DNA from: Tolypothrix sp. FACHB-123
GTDB lineage: Bacteria > Cyanobacteriota > Cyanobacteriia > Cyanobacteriales > Nostocaceae
Length of the DNA: 57,931 nucleotides
NCBI RefSeq assembly: GCF_014697075.1
Contig: NZ_JACJRE010000048.1
Coordinates: 1 to 57,931 of the forward strand
Direction of reading: 5' to 3'
In this document: positions 27,806-35,227 of the stretch, piece by piece
Numbering within the stretch: the stretch's first letter is position 1
How the letters are laid out: each line of letters begins with the position of its first letter
Notes under the pieces: model-generated
What the model was told of the DNA's origin: nothing
What the model saw: the letters and a program-made list of their open reading frames with translations, nothing else
The model's database searches: none
Program-made: the position numbers and the translations under genes

Positions 27806-28249
27806 ATGTCAGACTGGTTAGAGCATAGTGTACAGGTAGAAGTAGAGGCTCCGATAGATTTTGTCTGGAGTCTCTGGTCTGACTTGGAGCAAATGCCAAA
27901 ATGGATGAAGTGGATTGATTCGGTGAAGATATCGCCAGACGATCCAGATATATCTATTTGGAAGTTGAGTACTGGCGGTCTGGACTTTAGTTGGAAATCC
28001 CGGATTCTGAAAATTATTCCCAATCAAATTATTCAGTGGGAATCGATTGATGGCTTACCAAATCAAGGGGCGATTCGCTTTTACGATCGCCACAATAGTA
28101 GTATTGTCAAACTCACCATTTCTTATGCCATTCCGGGTATCATTGGCAAAATTATGGATAATTTGTTTTTGGGGCGGGCTGTGGAATCGACAATTCAAGC
28201 TGATTTGGAAAGATTTCGAGAATACGCTTTGAATGCCAAAGCTAGTTGA
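27806..28249 (+). CDS. SRPBCC (START/cyclase-like) protein paired with crtQ
   Basis: A 147-residue SRPBCC-fold protein: opening VQVEVEAPIDFVWSLWSDLEQMPKWMKWI, middle WKSRILKIIPNQIIQWESI and a final helix. This fold forms a hydrophobic pocket for lipids or polyketides. It starts 38 bp after crtQ on the same strand, and the pairing is conserved in cyanobacteria, so a role in carotenoid handling is plausible but unproven. Confidence 0.85.
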   Translation: MSDWLEHSVQVEVEAPIDFVWSLWSDLEQMPKWMKWIDSVKISPDDPDISIWKLSTGGLDFSWKSRILKIIPNQIIQWESIDGLPNQGAIRFYDRHNSSIVKLTISYAIPGIIGKIMDNLFLGRAVESTIQADLERFREYALNAKAS

Positions 28250-28508
28250 TATGTAGTAAAAGCAGGCAGTAAATTAATTACTGTCTAAATATGAAAAATG
28301 CGGCAATTTATTCTGGGCTATTCAAAATTAAGAATTAAGAATCAAGACAGGACAAGCATTTGGGGCTGTATATATGTCGAATTCTTTTTTCAAATTGGTC
28401 TAAGTTCTAGAGCTATGAATTAGCTCCTCATACCATAACGGCAATTATCCAAAAAGCATCAACACCGAAATCAGCAAAGTTCTACGCTAGTAAAGATACC
28501 AGCGACTA

Positions 28509-28748
28509 TCACCAAGTTGGGTCGCTAAATAGATTAATGGTTAATTGTTCGCGTCCGGGTGGTACGGCTGTAATACAAGCGCGGATGGTTTTGCCATCTT
28601 CTAATTCCACAGTGCAAGCGTGACAAGTACCCATGAGACAGCCAGTGGGGATAAATATCCCCGCCCGATCTGCTACTTCTAAGAGGGGTTCCCCGACTTC
28701 AGCATTGACTGTGACATCATCTGGTAAAAATTGGACGCGAACACTCAT
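28509..28748 (-). CDS. 2Fe-2S ferredoxin-like protein
   Basis: A 79-residue plant-type ferredoxin domain. The cluster-binding cysteines are in GCLMGTCHACTVELEDG (Cys-x4-Cys-x2-Cys), with the fourth in IRACI. It is shorter than photosynthetic PetF and lacks its N-terminal part, so it is probably an electron carrier for a dedicated enzyme. It follows cobQ with 15 bp between and is probably in the same operon, but no redox link to cobyric acid synthase is known. Confidence 0.88.
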   Translation of the reverse strand: MSVRVQFLPDDVTVNAEVGEPLLEVADRAGIFIPTGCLMGTCHACTVELEDGKTIRACITAVPPGREQLTINLFSDPTW

Positions 28749-28763
28749 TAAATAGCAACCTCT

Positions 28764-30239
28764 CTAGGATAAAAAGGGTGTTAAGTCTAAATGATTTTCA
28801 ATCTCGCTGGCTAGGGAATCTAAAGTTTGCTCTCGCTGTTCGCGGTAGTTCGCGACACCAGTAGGCAGAGATTTTAAACCCCGTTGTTGACGCAGACGGT
28901 TTAACCAAGCGCGTCGCCAAGGCCCATTGTCAAACAATCCGTGGAGATAAGTACCCCAAACTGATTGACAACTATCCACTAACCCTAAGTTAACATCATC
29001 AAATAGGGGTTGGAAGGCTTGGTTATCTGCTTGCTGTTCGATACGCGATCGCCCTTGATGAATTTCAAATCCATAAACTGGTAAGCCCATTTGTGGGAAA
29101 TTCGAGCTAACTTGGCGCTGACGGGCGATTTTTTGCCCTGTAATTACAGTTCTGATGGGTAATAAATTTAATCCTTGGTATCTACCTGCTTGTCCTTCTA
29201 TGCCTTCAGGATCGGCAATCATCTGACCTAGCATTTGGTAGCCGCCGCAGATGCCTAATACTGTACCACCAGAAGCGGCATAGTGTTGGATTGCTTCTGC
29301 CATACCGCTTTTTTGCAGCAGTATCAAGTCAGCAATTGTAGTCTTGGTACCGGGGATAATTACGGCGTCTGGGTGACCTAATTCTTGCTTGGGGTTGAGA
29401 TATCTTACTGATACGGTGGGTTCTGATTCTAAGGGGTCAAAGTCGGTAAAGTTAGAAATTCTCGGTAAGCGTAGGACTGCTATATCTAAGTCAGCTTGGC
29501 TTTTATGAGGTTTTCTTTCTAATAGATTGAGAGAATCTTCTGCGGGTAACATGTGTTCCAAGTAAGGAATTACACCAATCACAGGGATACCCGTCCGCGC
29601 TTCTAACCATTGTATGCCTGGTTCTAACAGCGATCGCTGTCCTCGGAACTTGTTAATTACTATACCTTTAATTAAATCACGTTCTTCCTGGTCTAATAAC
29701 TCTAAAGTTCCAATTATATGGGCAAAAGCACCACCTCGGTCAATATCAACTACGAGTATAGTTGGTGCATTTAAATATTTTGCTACCCGCATGTTTGTTA
29801 AATCGCGGTGCTTCAGATTAATCTCCGCCGGACTGCCAGCACCTTCACAAACCAATATGTCAAATTCTGTGCCTAAATGTTGTAGGGATTCTTCGATTGT
29901 TCGCCAACCAAGCTCAAAATATTGCTCGTAGTAATCTGCTGCACTGACTTTACCTACAGGCCTACCCTTGAGAATGACTTGGGAGGTCATATCACCTTGG
30001 GGTTTGAGTAAAATTGGATTCATTTCCACCCAAGGGACAACTCCCGCCGCCCATGCTTGGACTGCTTGGGCGTAGCCAATTTCTCCACCGCTAGCAGTAA
30101 CATAAGCATTTAAAGCCATATTTTGACCCTTAAAGGGAGCAACTCGCCAGCCACGCCGCGATAAAATGCGACAAATTGCTGTAGTTATTAATGATTTCCC
30201 TGCATGGGATGTTGTCCCCACAACCATAATTGATTTCAT
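28764..30239 (-). CDS. cobQ: Cobyric acid synthase, glutamine-hydrolysing
   Basis: A 491-residue enzyme of cobalamin synthesis that amidates adenosylcobyrinic acid diamide at four positions. The N-terminal ATPase-like domain starts IMVVGTTSHAGKSLITTAIC and has GDMTSQVILKGRPVG. The C-terminal class I-like glutaminase has Cys in VLGICGGYQMLGQ and His in GTYLHGLFDN. It heads a probable operon with the ferredoxin gene. No cobalamin riboswitch was recognised upstream. Confidence 0.95.
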   Translation of the reverse strand: MKSIMVVGTTSHAGKSLITTAICRILSRRGWRVAPFKGQNMALNAYVTASGGEIGYAQAVQAWAAGVVPWVEMNPILLKPQGDMTSQVILKGRPVGKVSAADYYEQYFELGWRTIEESLQHLGTEFDILVCEGAGSPAEINLKHRDLTNMRVAKYLNAPTILVVDIDRGGAFAHIIGTLELLDQEERDLIKGIVINKFRGQRSLLEPGIQWLEARTGIPVIGVIPYLEHMLPAEDSLNLLERKPHKSQADLDIAVLRLPRISNFTDFDPLESEPTVSVRYLNPKQELGHPDAVIIPGTKTTIADLILLQKSGMAEAIQHYAASGGTVLGICGGYQMLGQMIADPEGIEGQAGRYQGLNLLPIRTVITGQKIARQRQVSSNFPQMGLPVYGFEIHQGRSRIEQQADNQAFQPLFDDVNLGLVDSCQSVWGTYLHGLFDNGPWRRAWLNRLRQQRGLKSLPTGVANYREQREQTLDSLASEIENHLDLTPFLS

Positions 30240-30691
30240 AATGACTTTCGGTTTTGCAATATAAGGGGCAGAATTTTTAGGTTGAACGGTGATCTGACAA
30301 TTCGCTTGTCAACATTTAACAAGCCAGGGAGTTGATATCAGCACGGAAGATAGAGATGTTGAGTCACTAACACCAGAGTATACCTTAGTGCTGATGATAT
30401 CCTCTGTTACCCCATATCTATTGGTTAATCCGTACCTTCACTGTACGCACTCAATTAGAGGCTAATGATAAAGGCTTTATAAATGGGGTCGATGCTTCCG
30501 TATATATTGTTCCCTTTTAGTTGCTGATGCTAACTTTTTAATTAGGGCATGGGGCATGGGGCATTGGGCATTGGGTAAGAGTCAACACTTCGACAGGCTC
30601 CCTTCGACAAGCTCAGGGCATCGCAGTGCGGCGCAGTCAACCGTCAACAGTCAACTGTCAACAATATTCTTCTGCCATGAGGATTTTCAAT
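30240..30691. other. Spacer with an inverted repeat and short tandem repeats
   Basis: 452 bp without a gene. GATATCAGCAC (30334-30344) can pair with GTGCTGATGATATC (30388-30401), leaving a 3-base bulge. At 30543-30577 there are GGGCATGGGGCATTGGGCATT heptamer-type repeats, then a TTCGACAGGCTCCCTTCGAC repeat (30588-30620) and GTCAACAGTCAACTG repeats (30643-30662). These are dispersed repeat types found elsewhere in the window. The cobQ promoter should lie in the left part. Confidence 0.55.
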
Positions 30692-31135
30692 CTAGAAAGG
30701 TAATCTCCACCAACGGGCGATCGCATTTTGTAGGCGATCGCTTAATAAGGGATGAGGCCAGGTTTGATTTTGGTATTTTTCGGCTAACTTTTGACCTAGG
30801 GGTGTGAGGCGGTAACTATCTGTAATTCCTTGTCCATCAACTTCACGGCGCAATACACCTACTTGAATTAGCCAATCTAAGGACTGATCGCAGGCTAATT
30901 CTGATAAAAAACGTTTGGTGTAGCCATTCTCGATCCCATTATTTTGAGCGATCGCACTCAATGATATGCTTTTTTGTTGCATTGCCGCCAATAAAGCTGG
31001 ATTGAAGGGAGAACAAATAAGCGATCGCTCGGCTCGTTCTACAGTAGTTTGAGGATAAGCAAAAGTTTTTGGGGTTTGAGGATTAGCAACAGGCATTTTG
31101 AATTGTGGGATTGTGTGATGGGCTTCAATAGTCAT
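30692..31135 (-). CDS. Conserved hypothetical protein, winged-helix-like
   Basis: A soluble 147-residue protein with mixed helices and a C-terminal segment WLIQVGVLRREVDGQGITD followed by SYRLTPLGQKLAEKY, which resembles the recognition helix and wing of winged-helix proteins. I recall similar cyanobacterial proteins without known function. No catalytic motif is seen. It is divergent from the peroxiredoxin gene at 31259. Confidence 0.65.
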   Translation of the reverse strand: MTIEAHHTIPQFKMPVANPQTPKTFAYPQTTVERAERSLICSPFNPALLAAMQQKSISLSAIAQNNGIENGYTKRFLSELACDQSLDWLIQVGVLRREVDGQGITDSYRLTPLGQKLAEKYQNQTWPHPLLSDRLQNAIARWWRLPF

Positions 31136-31258
31136 TGGTCATTGGTCAAGAAATTTTTGGCGATGAACTATAGACTTTTGACTAGTAATTAACTTAATTA
31201 TTGTAAATTATTGTAAAATTTCAAATGCCCCAACAATCTCAAACAGGGAAGGTTCATT

Positions 31259-31696
31259 ATGCCTCTAGCAGTCGGTAGCGATGCACCTGCTTTTACCGCC
31301 AAAGATACTAACGGCAATACTGTCTCTTTAGCTGATTTTGCTGGTAAGACAGTAGTTTTATATTTTTACCCTAAAGATGATACTCCAGGTTGTACCAAAC
31401 AGGCTTGTAGTTTCCGGGATGCTCAACCGGATTATCAAGGTAAAAATGTTGTAGTACTAGGAGTAAGTGCAGATGATGAAACTTCTCATCAAGCATTCAC
31501 CTCCAAATATAATCTGAATTTTCCTTTACTGGCTGACACAGATAAAAGTCTAATCAAGGCTTTTGATGTTGATGGTGGTGGTTACGCTAAACGTGTAACT
31601 TATGTCATTAGCCCCGATGGGAAAATTATTCATGTTGACGCCAGCGTGAATACAACTACTCACGCCAGTGATGTTTTAGCTGCTTTAGGGCTATAA
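31259..31696 (+). CDS. Peroxiredoxin, BCP/PrxQ type
   Basis: A 145-residue thiol peroxidase that reduces hydrogen peroxide and alkyl hydroperoxides. The peroxidatic Cys is in KDDTPGCTKQACSFRD, with a second Cys five residues on, the arrangement of atypical 2-Cys PrxQ. VVLYFYPKDDTPG and the GVSADD segment are also typical. It uses thioredoxin in cyanobacteria (known for the family). It is transcribed alone. Confidence 0.93.
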   Translation: MPLAVGSDAPAFTAKDTNGNTVSLADFAGKTVVLYFYPKDDTPGCTKQACSFRDAQPDYQGKNVVVLGVSADDETSHQAFTSKYNLNFPLLADTDKSLIKAFDVDGGGYAKRVTYVISPDGKIIHVDASVNTTTHASDVLAALGL

Positions 31697-31727
31697 CAAT
31701 TTTCCATTAGAAAATACCCAAATTTTC

Positions 31728-31785
31728 GGGGCACGGGAGAGAAAGATTTTTGCGCTTGACAGAAATCTGCTCTGTTCCGTGCCCC
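31728..31785. terminator. Long-loop palindrome between convergent genes
   Basis: GGGGCACGG (31728-31736) pairs with CCGTGCCCC (31777-31785). It lies between the convergent ends at 31696 and 31818, so it could end transcription from both sides, but it belongs to the dispersed palindromic group also seen at 18807 and 21061. Confidence 0.45.
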
Positions 31786-31817
31786 TATTAGTAAATAATT
31801 GATTTTTTGGGATTGCT

Positions 31818-32213
31818 TTAGTTTTTTACTGGTACTGTGGGATCTACTGTATTTTCTGGGAGTCTGATGATCGGTAAATTTTGGGATGAAGTTCCTACGT
31901 TACCGCCATTTTGAATTGCTTGTTGTTGTCTTTGTTTAAAGAGGAGGGCGGCTTCATCTAATTGTTGGTTCTGTTGCTCAGAGTTCCAATTCAATGTTCC
32001 AAAATTTGCCTGATGTATCAGGTTAAACATGTTGAACTCTGTACCACCGTTACTAGAGAATGGATCGCCATTATTCTGGCTAGGATCGCTGTTAGTGGAA
32101 TCAATTGTACCGAGTTGAGCCAAGGTAGGCTGAGCGATCGCGAAACCGGAGAAGCTAACGCCGACAACCGTAGCAAGGGCGATTTTTGTCAGGGTGAGAA
32201 ACATTTTTTCCAT
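31818..32213 (-). CDS. Small exported protein of unknown function
   Basis: A 131-residue protein with a clear signal peptide (MEKMFLTLTKIALATVVGVS, cleavage probably after AIAQPTLAQ). The mature part is Asn/Gln/Ser rich (NNGDPFSSNGG, SEQQNQQLDEAALLFKQRQQ) with a short helical segment and no Cys. I do not recognise a family. It is downstream of, and on the same strand as, the ABC exporter genes, 45 bp away, so it may be co-transcribed. Confidence 0.65.
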   Translation of the reverse strand: MEKMFLTLTKIALATVVGVSFSGFAIAQPTLAQLGTIDSTNSDPSQNNGDPFSSNGGTEFNMFNLIHQANFGTLNWNSEQQNQQLDEAALLFKQRQQQAIQNGGNVGTSSQNLPIIRLPENTVDPTVPVKN

Positions 32214-32258
32214 GAGGTTTTTACCCTAAAGTTGTTGCAAGTGAATCATGCTTATATC

Positions 32259-33146
32259 TTAAGCAAGAGTTCGTCTGAGTTGGGGTTGAATACTTAATAA
32301 AGCGACGACAGCAAAGCCCAGCAATATTAGTAAAGCGCCACCAAAGGTAACAGCACCCCAAGGGGCTTGCATGACTACGCTACCCAATCCCCAACTGCTG
32401 TGAAGATACAGATAGCGGATTGGTTCAATAGCGTAACTCAGAGGGTTAAGAGTGGCAACTACCTGCAACCACTGGGGCATAAAGGATAATGGTGCTAAAG
32501 CCGTACTGGCAAACAATAGCGGTAGGTTGGTGACAAAAATTACGGCGATGAGTTCAATGTGTCCTGGGAGGGCAAAAGCCAAGCCGAGAGAGATAGCGGT
32601 GACACCCAAAGCCAAGAGGAAGACAATTAACGCGATCGCACCTAACCCAGCTAAATCGGGTAAACCTGCGCCTAAAAATGCTGCTGCACCTACAATTACC
32701 GCCGCTTGTAGTAAACTTTGGCTGATAATAAAAATTGCCGATGCAAAGACAATTGAAAACCGCGATGCTAAAGGCGCTACCAGTAAGCGATTTAAAAAGC
32801 CAAACTCGCGGTCAAACATTACAGGTAATCCAGCGTTTAAGGCTCCTGCAAAAGCTGTAAAAACAATTACGCCAGCAGATAGAAATTGACCGTAATTTGT
32901 CGTACTGCCAAAAAGTCCTTTGGGAGCATTTTGGAATAATGCACCAAACAGCACCAGCCACATTACAGGCTGAACAATTCCCGCCGCCAAAGTTGAGGGA
33001 CGGCGTTGTAATTGAATAAACAAGCGACGAGTTAAAGCTAAAGTCTCTTGAACTAGTTCGCCAAAGAAATTAGGTTTAGCCTCAGCGTAACCTTGCGGTG
33101 ATGTGGCTGGTTGCCAATTTATCTCAGATTTAGGAGTAACGCTCAT
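32259..33146 (-). CDS. ABC-2 type transporter permease (DrrB-like)
   Basis: A 295-residue membrane protein with six hydrophobic segments. The ABC-2 pattern includes LAAGIVQPVMWLVLFGALF near the start, RLLVAPLASRFSIVFASAIF in the middle and MPQWLQVVATLNPLSYAIEP near the end. It forms an exporter with the ATPase at 33344; substrates of DrrAB-like pumps in cyanobacteria are unknown. ATG 33146 (MSVTPKSE) was chosen because upstream codons come from repeat DNA. Confidence 0.88.
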   Translation of the reverse strand: MSVTPKSEINWQPATSPQGYAEAKPNFFGELVQETLALTRRLFIQLQRRPSTLAAGIVQPVMWLVLFGALFQNAPKGLFGSTTNYGQFLSAGVIVFTAFAGALNAGLPVMFDREFGFLNRLLVAPLASRFSIVFASAIFIISQSLLQAAVIVGAAAFLGAGLPDLAGLGAIALIVFLLALGVTAISLGLAFALPGHIELIAVIFVTNLPLLFASTALAPLSFMPQWLQVVATLNPLSYAIEPIRYLYLHSSWGLGSVVMQAPWGAVTFGGALLILLGFAVVALLSIQPQLRRTLA

Positions 33147-33343
33147 AATTATTAGGGAATTGGGCATGGGGCATGGGGTATGGGGGATTGGAAACAATTT
33201 TAGATTTTAGATTTTGGATTTTAGATTGAATTCCAATCCAAAAGACGCTCGCGGACTCGCTAACGCTACGCTAACGTAAATCCAAAATCCAAAATTTCTT
33301 GTCCTCCTTGTCCTCCTTGTCTTCCTTGTCTTCCTTCCAGTCT
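33147..33343. repeat. Short-tandem-repeat-rich spacer inside the ABC operon
   Basis: The 197-bp spacer is made almost wholly of repeats: GGGCATGGGGCATGGGG-type heptamers (about 33163-33190), ATTTTAG heptamers (about 33200-33227), a CTCGCTAACGCTACGCTAACG repeat (about 33254-33276) and four 9-bp CTTGTCCTC/CTTGTCTTC units (33298-33333). It separates the ATPase from the permease in the same direction. Confidence 0.75.
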
Positions 33344-34363
33344 TTATCTCATATTTTGCTTTTTCTCGGCTTTGGGATCGCGATTGGCTACGGCTGCGAG
33401 TTCTGCATCCATTAAGGTGCGTCCGGTGGCGGCGAGGTAGACATCATCTAAGCTGGGGCGAGATTGGGCTATGCCAAAAATGGGCAAGCCTGCTGTATTT
33501 AGGGCTTGTTGAATGGTGATTAGCGCATCATTTTGCGGTGTTACCACTAAGTTTAGGGAATTACCTTGAGCAGTGTTGATAATTACTTCCTGCACTAATG
33601 GCAAAGTTTGCAGGAGGTGTTTGGCTTTTTCGGCTTCCTCGATGGGGGAGAACTCGCGGATGCGCAAAGTGATGCGATCGCCTCCTACTCGATCTTTTAA
33701 TTGTGATGGTGTACCACATGCAATGACTACACCGCGATCGATAATCGCCACGCGATCGGCTAGGGCGTCAATCTCTTCTAAATAATGGCTAGTAATTACT
33801 ACCGTGGTTCCAGAGGCGCGTAACTTCCGCAAAAACTCCCAGACAATAAAACGGCTTTCTATATCCAGTCCCACTGTTGGCTCATCTAATACCAAAACAT
33901 CTGGTGCATGAAGCAATCCAGCTGCTAAATCTAGGCGTTTGCGTAACCCGCCAGAATAAGTTCCAGTTTTTTTATCAGCGTATTCTTGCAAATTGAGTAA
34001 ATCTAATACTGTCTCAATTCGCTGTTTCCCTACCGCGCTGGGGAGGTGATAAAGCGCAGCTTGCAGTTGCAGCAGTTCTCTACCAGTCAACACTTTATCT
34101 AAAGCAACTTCTTGAGCCACATAACCAAGCTTTTGTCTTGCTACTCTGGGGTTAGCTAACACCGAGACTCCAGATACTTCGATTTTGCCAGCATCCGGCG
34201 TGGTGAGCGTACACAAAGCGCGCAGGGTAGTAGTTTTGCCAGCGCCATTGGGGCCAAGCAACCCAAAGATTTCTCCAGATTCTACTGTAAAGGAGACATC
34301 TTTGACGGCTTCAACCGTGCCATAGCGCTTTTGCAGATTTTCAATTAAAACGGCGGGAGCCAT
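33344..34363 (-). CDS. ABC transporter ATP-binding protein (DrrA-like)
   Basis: A 339-residue ATPase with Walker A GLLGPNGAGKTTTLRAL, signature YSGGLRKRLDLA, Walker B VLVLDEPTVGLD and switch His in VVITSHYLEEID. The C-terminal extension (LRIREF to SLDDVYLAATG) is typical of the DrrA subfamily that energises ABC-2 exporters. It works with the permease at 32259. ATG 34363 (MAPAVLIENL) replaces an earlier in-frame start at 34387 that adds eight atypical residues. Confidence 0.9.
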   Translation of the reverse strand: MAPAVLIENLQKRYGTVEAVKDVSFTVESGEIFGLLGPNGAGKTTTLRALCTLTTPDAGKIEVSGVSVLANPRVARQKLGYVAQEVALDKVLTGRELLQLQAALYHLPSAVGKQRIETVLDLLNLQEYADKKTGTYSGGLRKRLDLAAGLLHAPDVLVLDEPTVGLDIESRFIVWEFLRKLRASGTTVVITSHYLEEIDALADRVAIIDRGVVIACGTPSQLKDRVGGDRITLRIREFSPIEEAEKAKHLLQTLPLVQEVIINTAQGNSLNLVVTPQNDALITIQQALNTAGLPIFGIAQSRPSLDDVYLAATGRTLMDAELAAVANRDPKAEKKQNMR

Positions 34364-34578
34364 GACAGCTAATCCCCAACGATACAAATCTCAACAAAGT
34401 CTATATATATTGTAGTTGAGGAGTGCCAGTTAAATAGTTGAATGGGAACATCCCACCAATCTCAGCATAGAGGTATGTCTTGCTGCTTTTATATGCAGTA
34501 CAGTCAAGGTAGAAGTTTTGCGCATTTGAGATGTTCGCAAATTAAACTTCTATCCTTGTAGAGAAAGTTGATTCTGCC

Positions 34579-35043
34579 ATGCTATCTAACTCCTGTACAA
34601 ACAGTGTCCTGGCTCCAGGTGTTTTGCGAAAAGTGCATCATATTGCACTTAACGTGAAAAACATGCAAGCTTCCCGACATTTTTATGGGACTATTTTAGG
34701 GTTGCATGAACTCACAGGTGATGAAGTACCCGCCACATTAGTTGAACTTGTTGCAGCTGGGAAAGTAGCTAACTTCATTACTCCCGATGGCACAATTATT
34801 GATTTATTTGGCGAACCAGAATTATCACCGCCAGATCCCAATCCCGAGAAAAGTTTTACTAGAGCCTATCATTTAGCTTTTGACATTGAGCCGCAGTTAT
34901 TCGATCAAGCTGTAGCAGTAATCAAAGATAATCAAATTGCGATCGCTCACGGCCCTGTGACTCGTCCTACTGGTAGAGGCGTCTACTTCTACGATCCTGA
35001 TGGCTTTATGATTGAGATTCGTTGCGATCCGGAAATTAGTTAA
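34579..35043 (+). CDS. VOC (glyoxalase/dioxygenase fold) protein
   Basis: A 154-residue single VOC module: HHIALNVKNMQASRHFYGTI near the start, FTRAYHLAFDIEPQLFD in the middle and GVYFYDPDGFMIEIRCDPE at the end. The His of HHIAL, His of AYHLAF and Glu of MIEIR fit the metal-binding positions of this superfamily. Substrate cannot be deduced. It is transcribed alone. Confidence 0.85.
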   Translation: MLSNSCTNSVLAPGVLRKVHHIALNVKNMQASRHFYGTILGLHELTGDEVPATLVELVAAGKVANFITPDGTIIDLFGEPELSPPDPNPEKSFTRAYHLAFDIEPQLFDQAVAVIKDNQIAIAHGPVTRPTGRGVYFYDPDGFMIEIRCDPEIS

Positions 35044-35227
35044 TAGTTATACCGCAGCAACTCAGCATCAGATATCTGCATTGGCAATGTATTGATGAAT
35101 TAGCAGTAGAGAAAAGCGATCGCTCATTACATTGAAAACAACTATTATTCTCCTTGTTTCCTGCACCAGTCTGGAGATTGCTACCATTTATCTTTGCTCT
35201 CAGTTAAATTGAGAATTTCCATTTTCG

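Noticed and set aside
30240-30540. Cobalamin riboswitch upstream of cobQ
   Set aside because: Neither a B12-box-like sequence nor the usual core of the aptamer was found on the minus strand.
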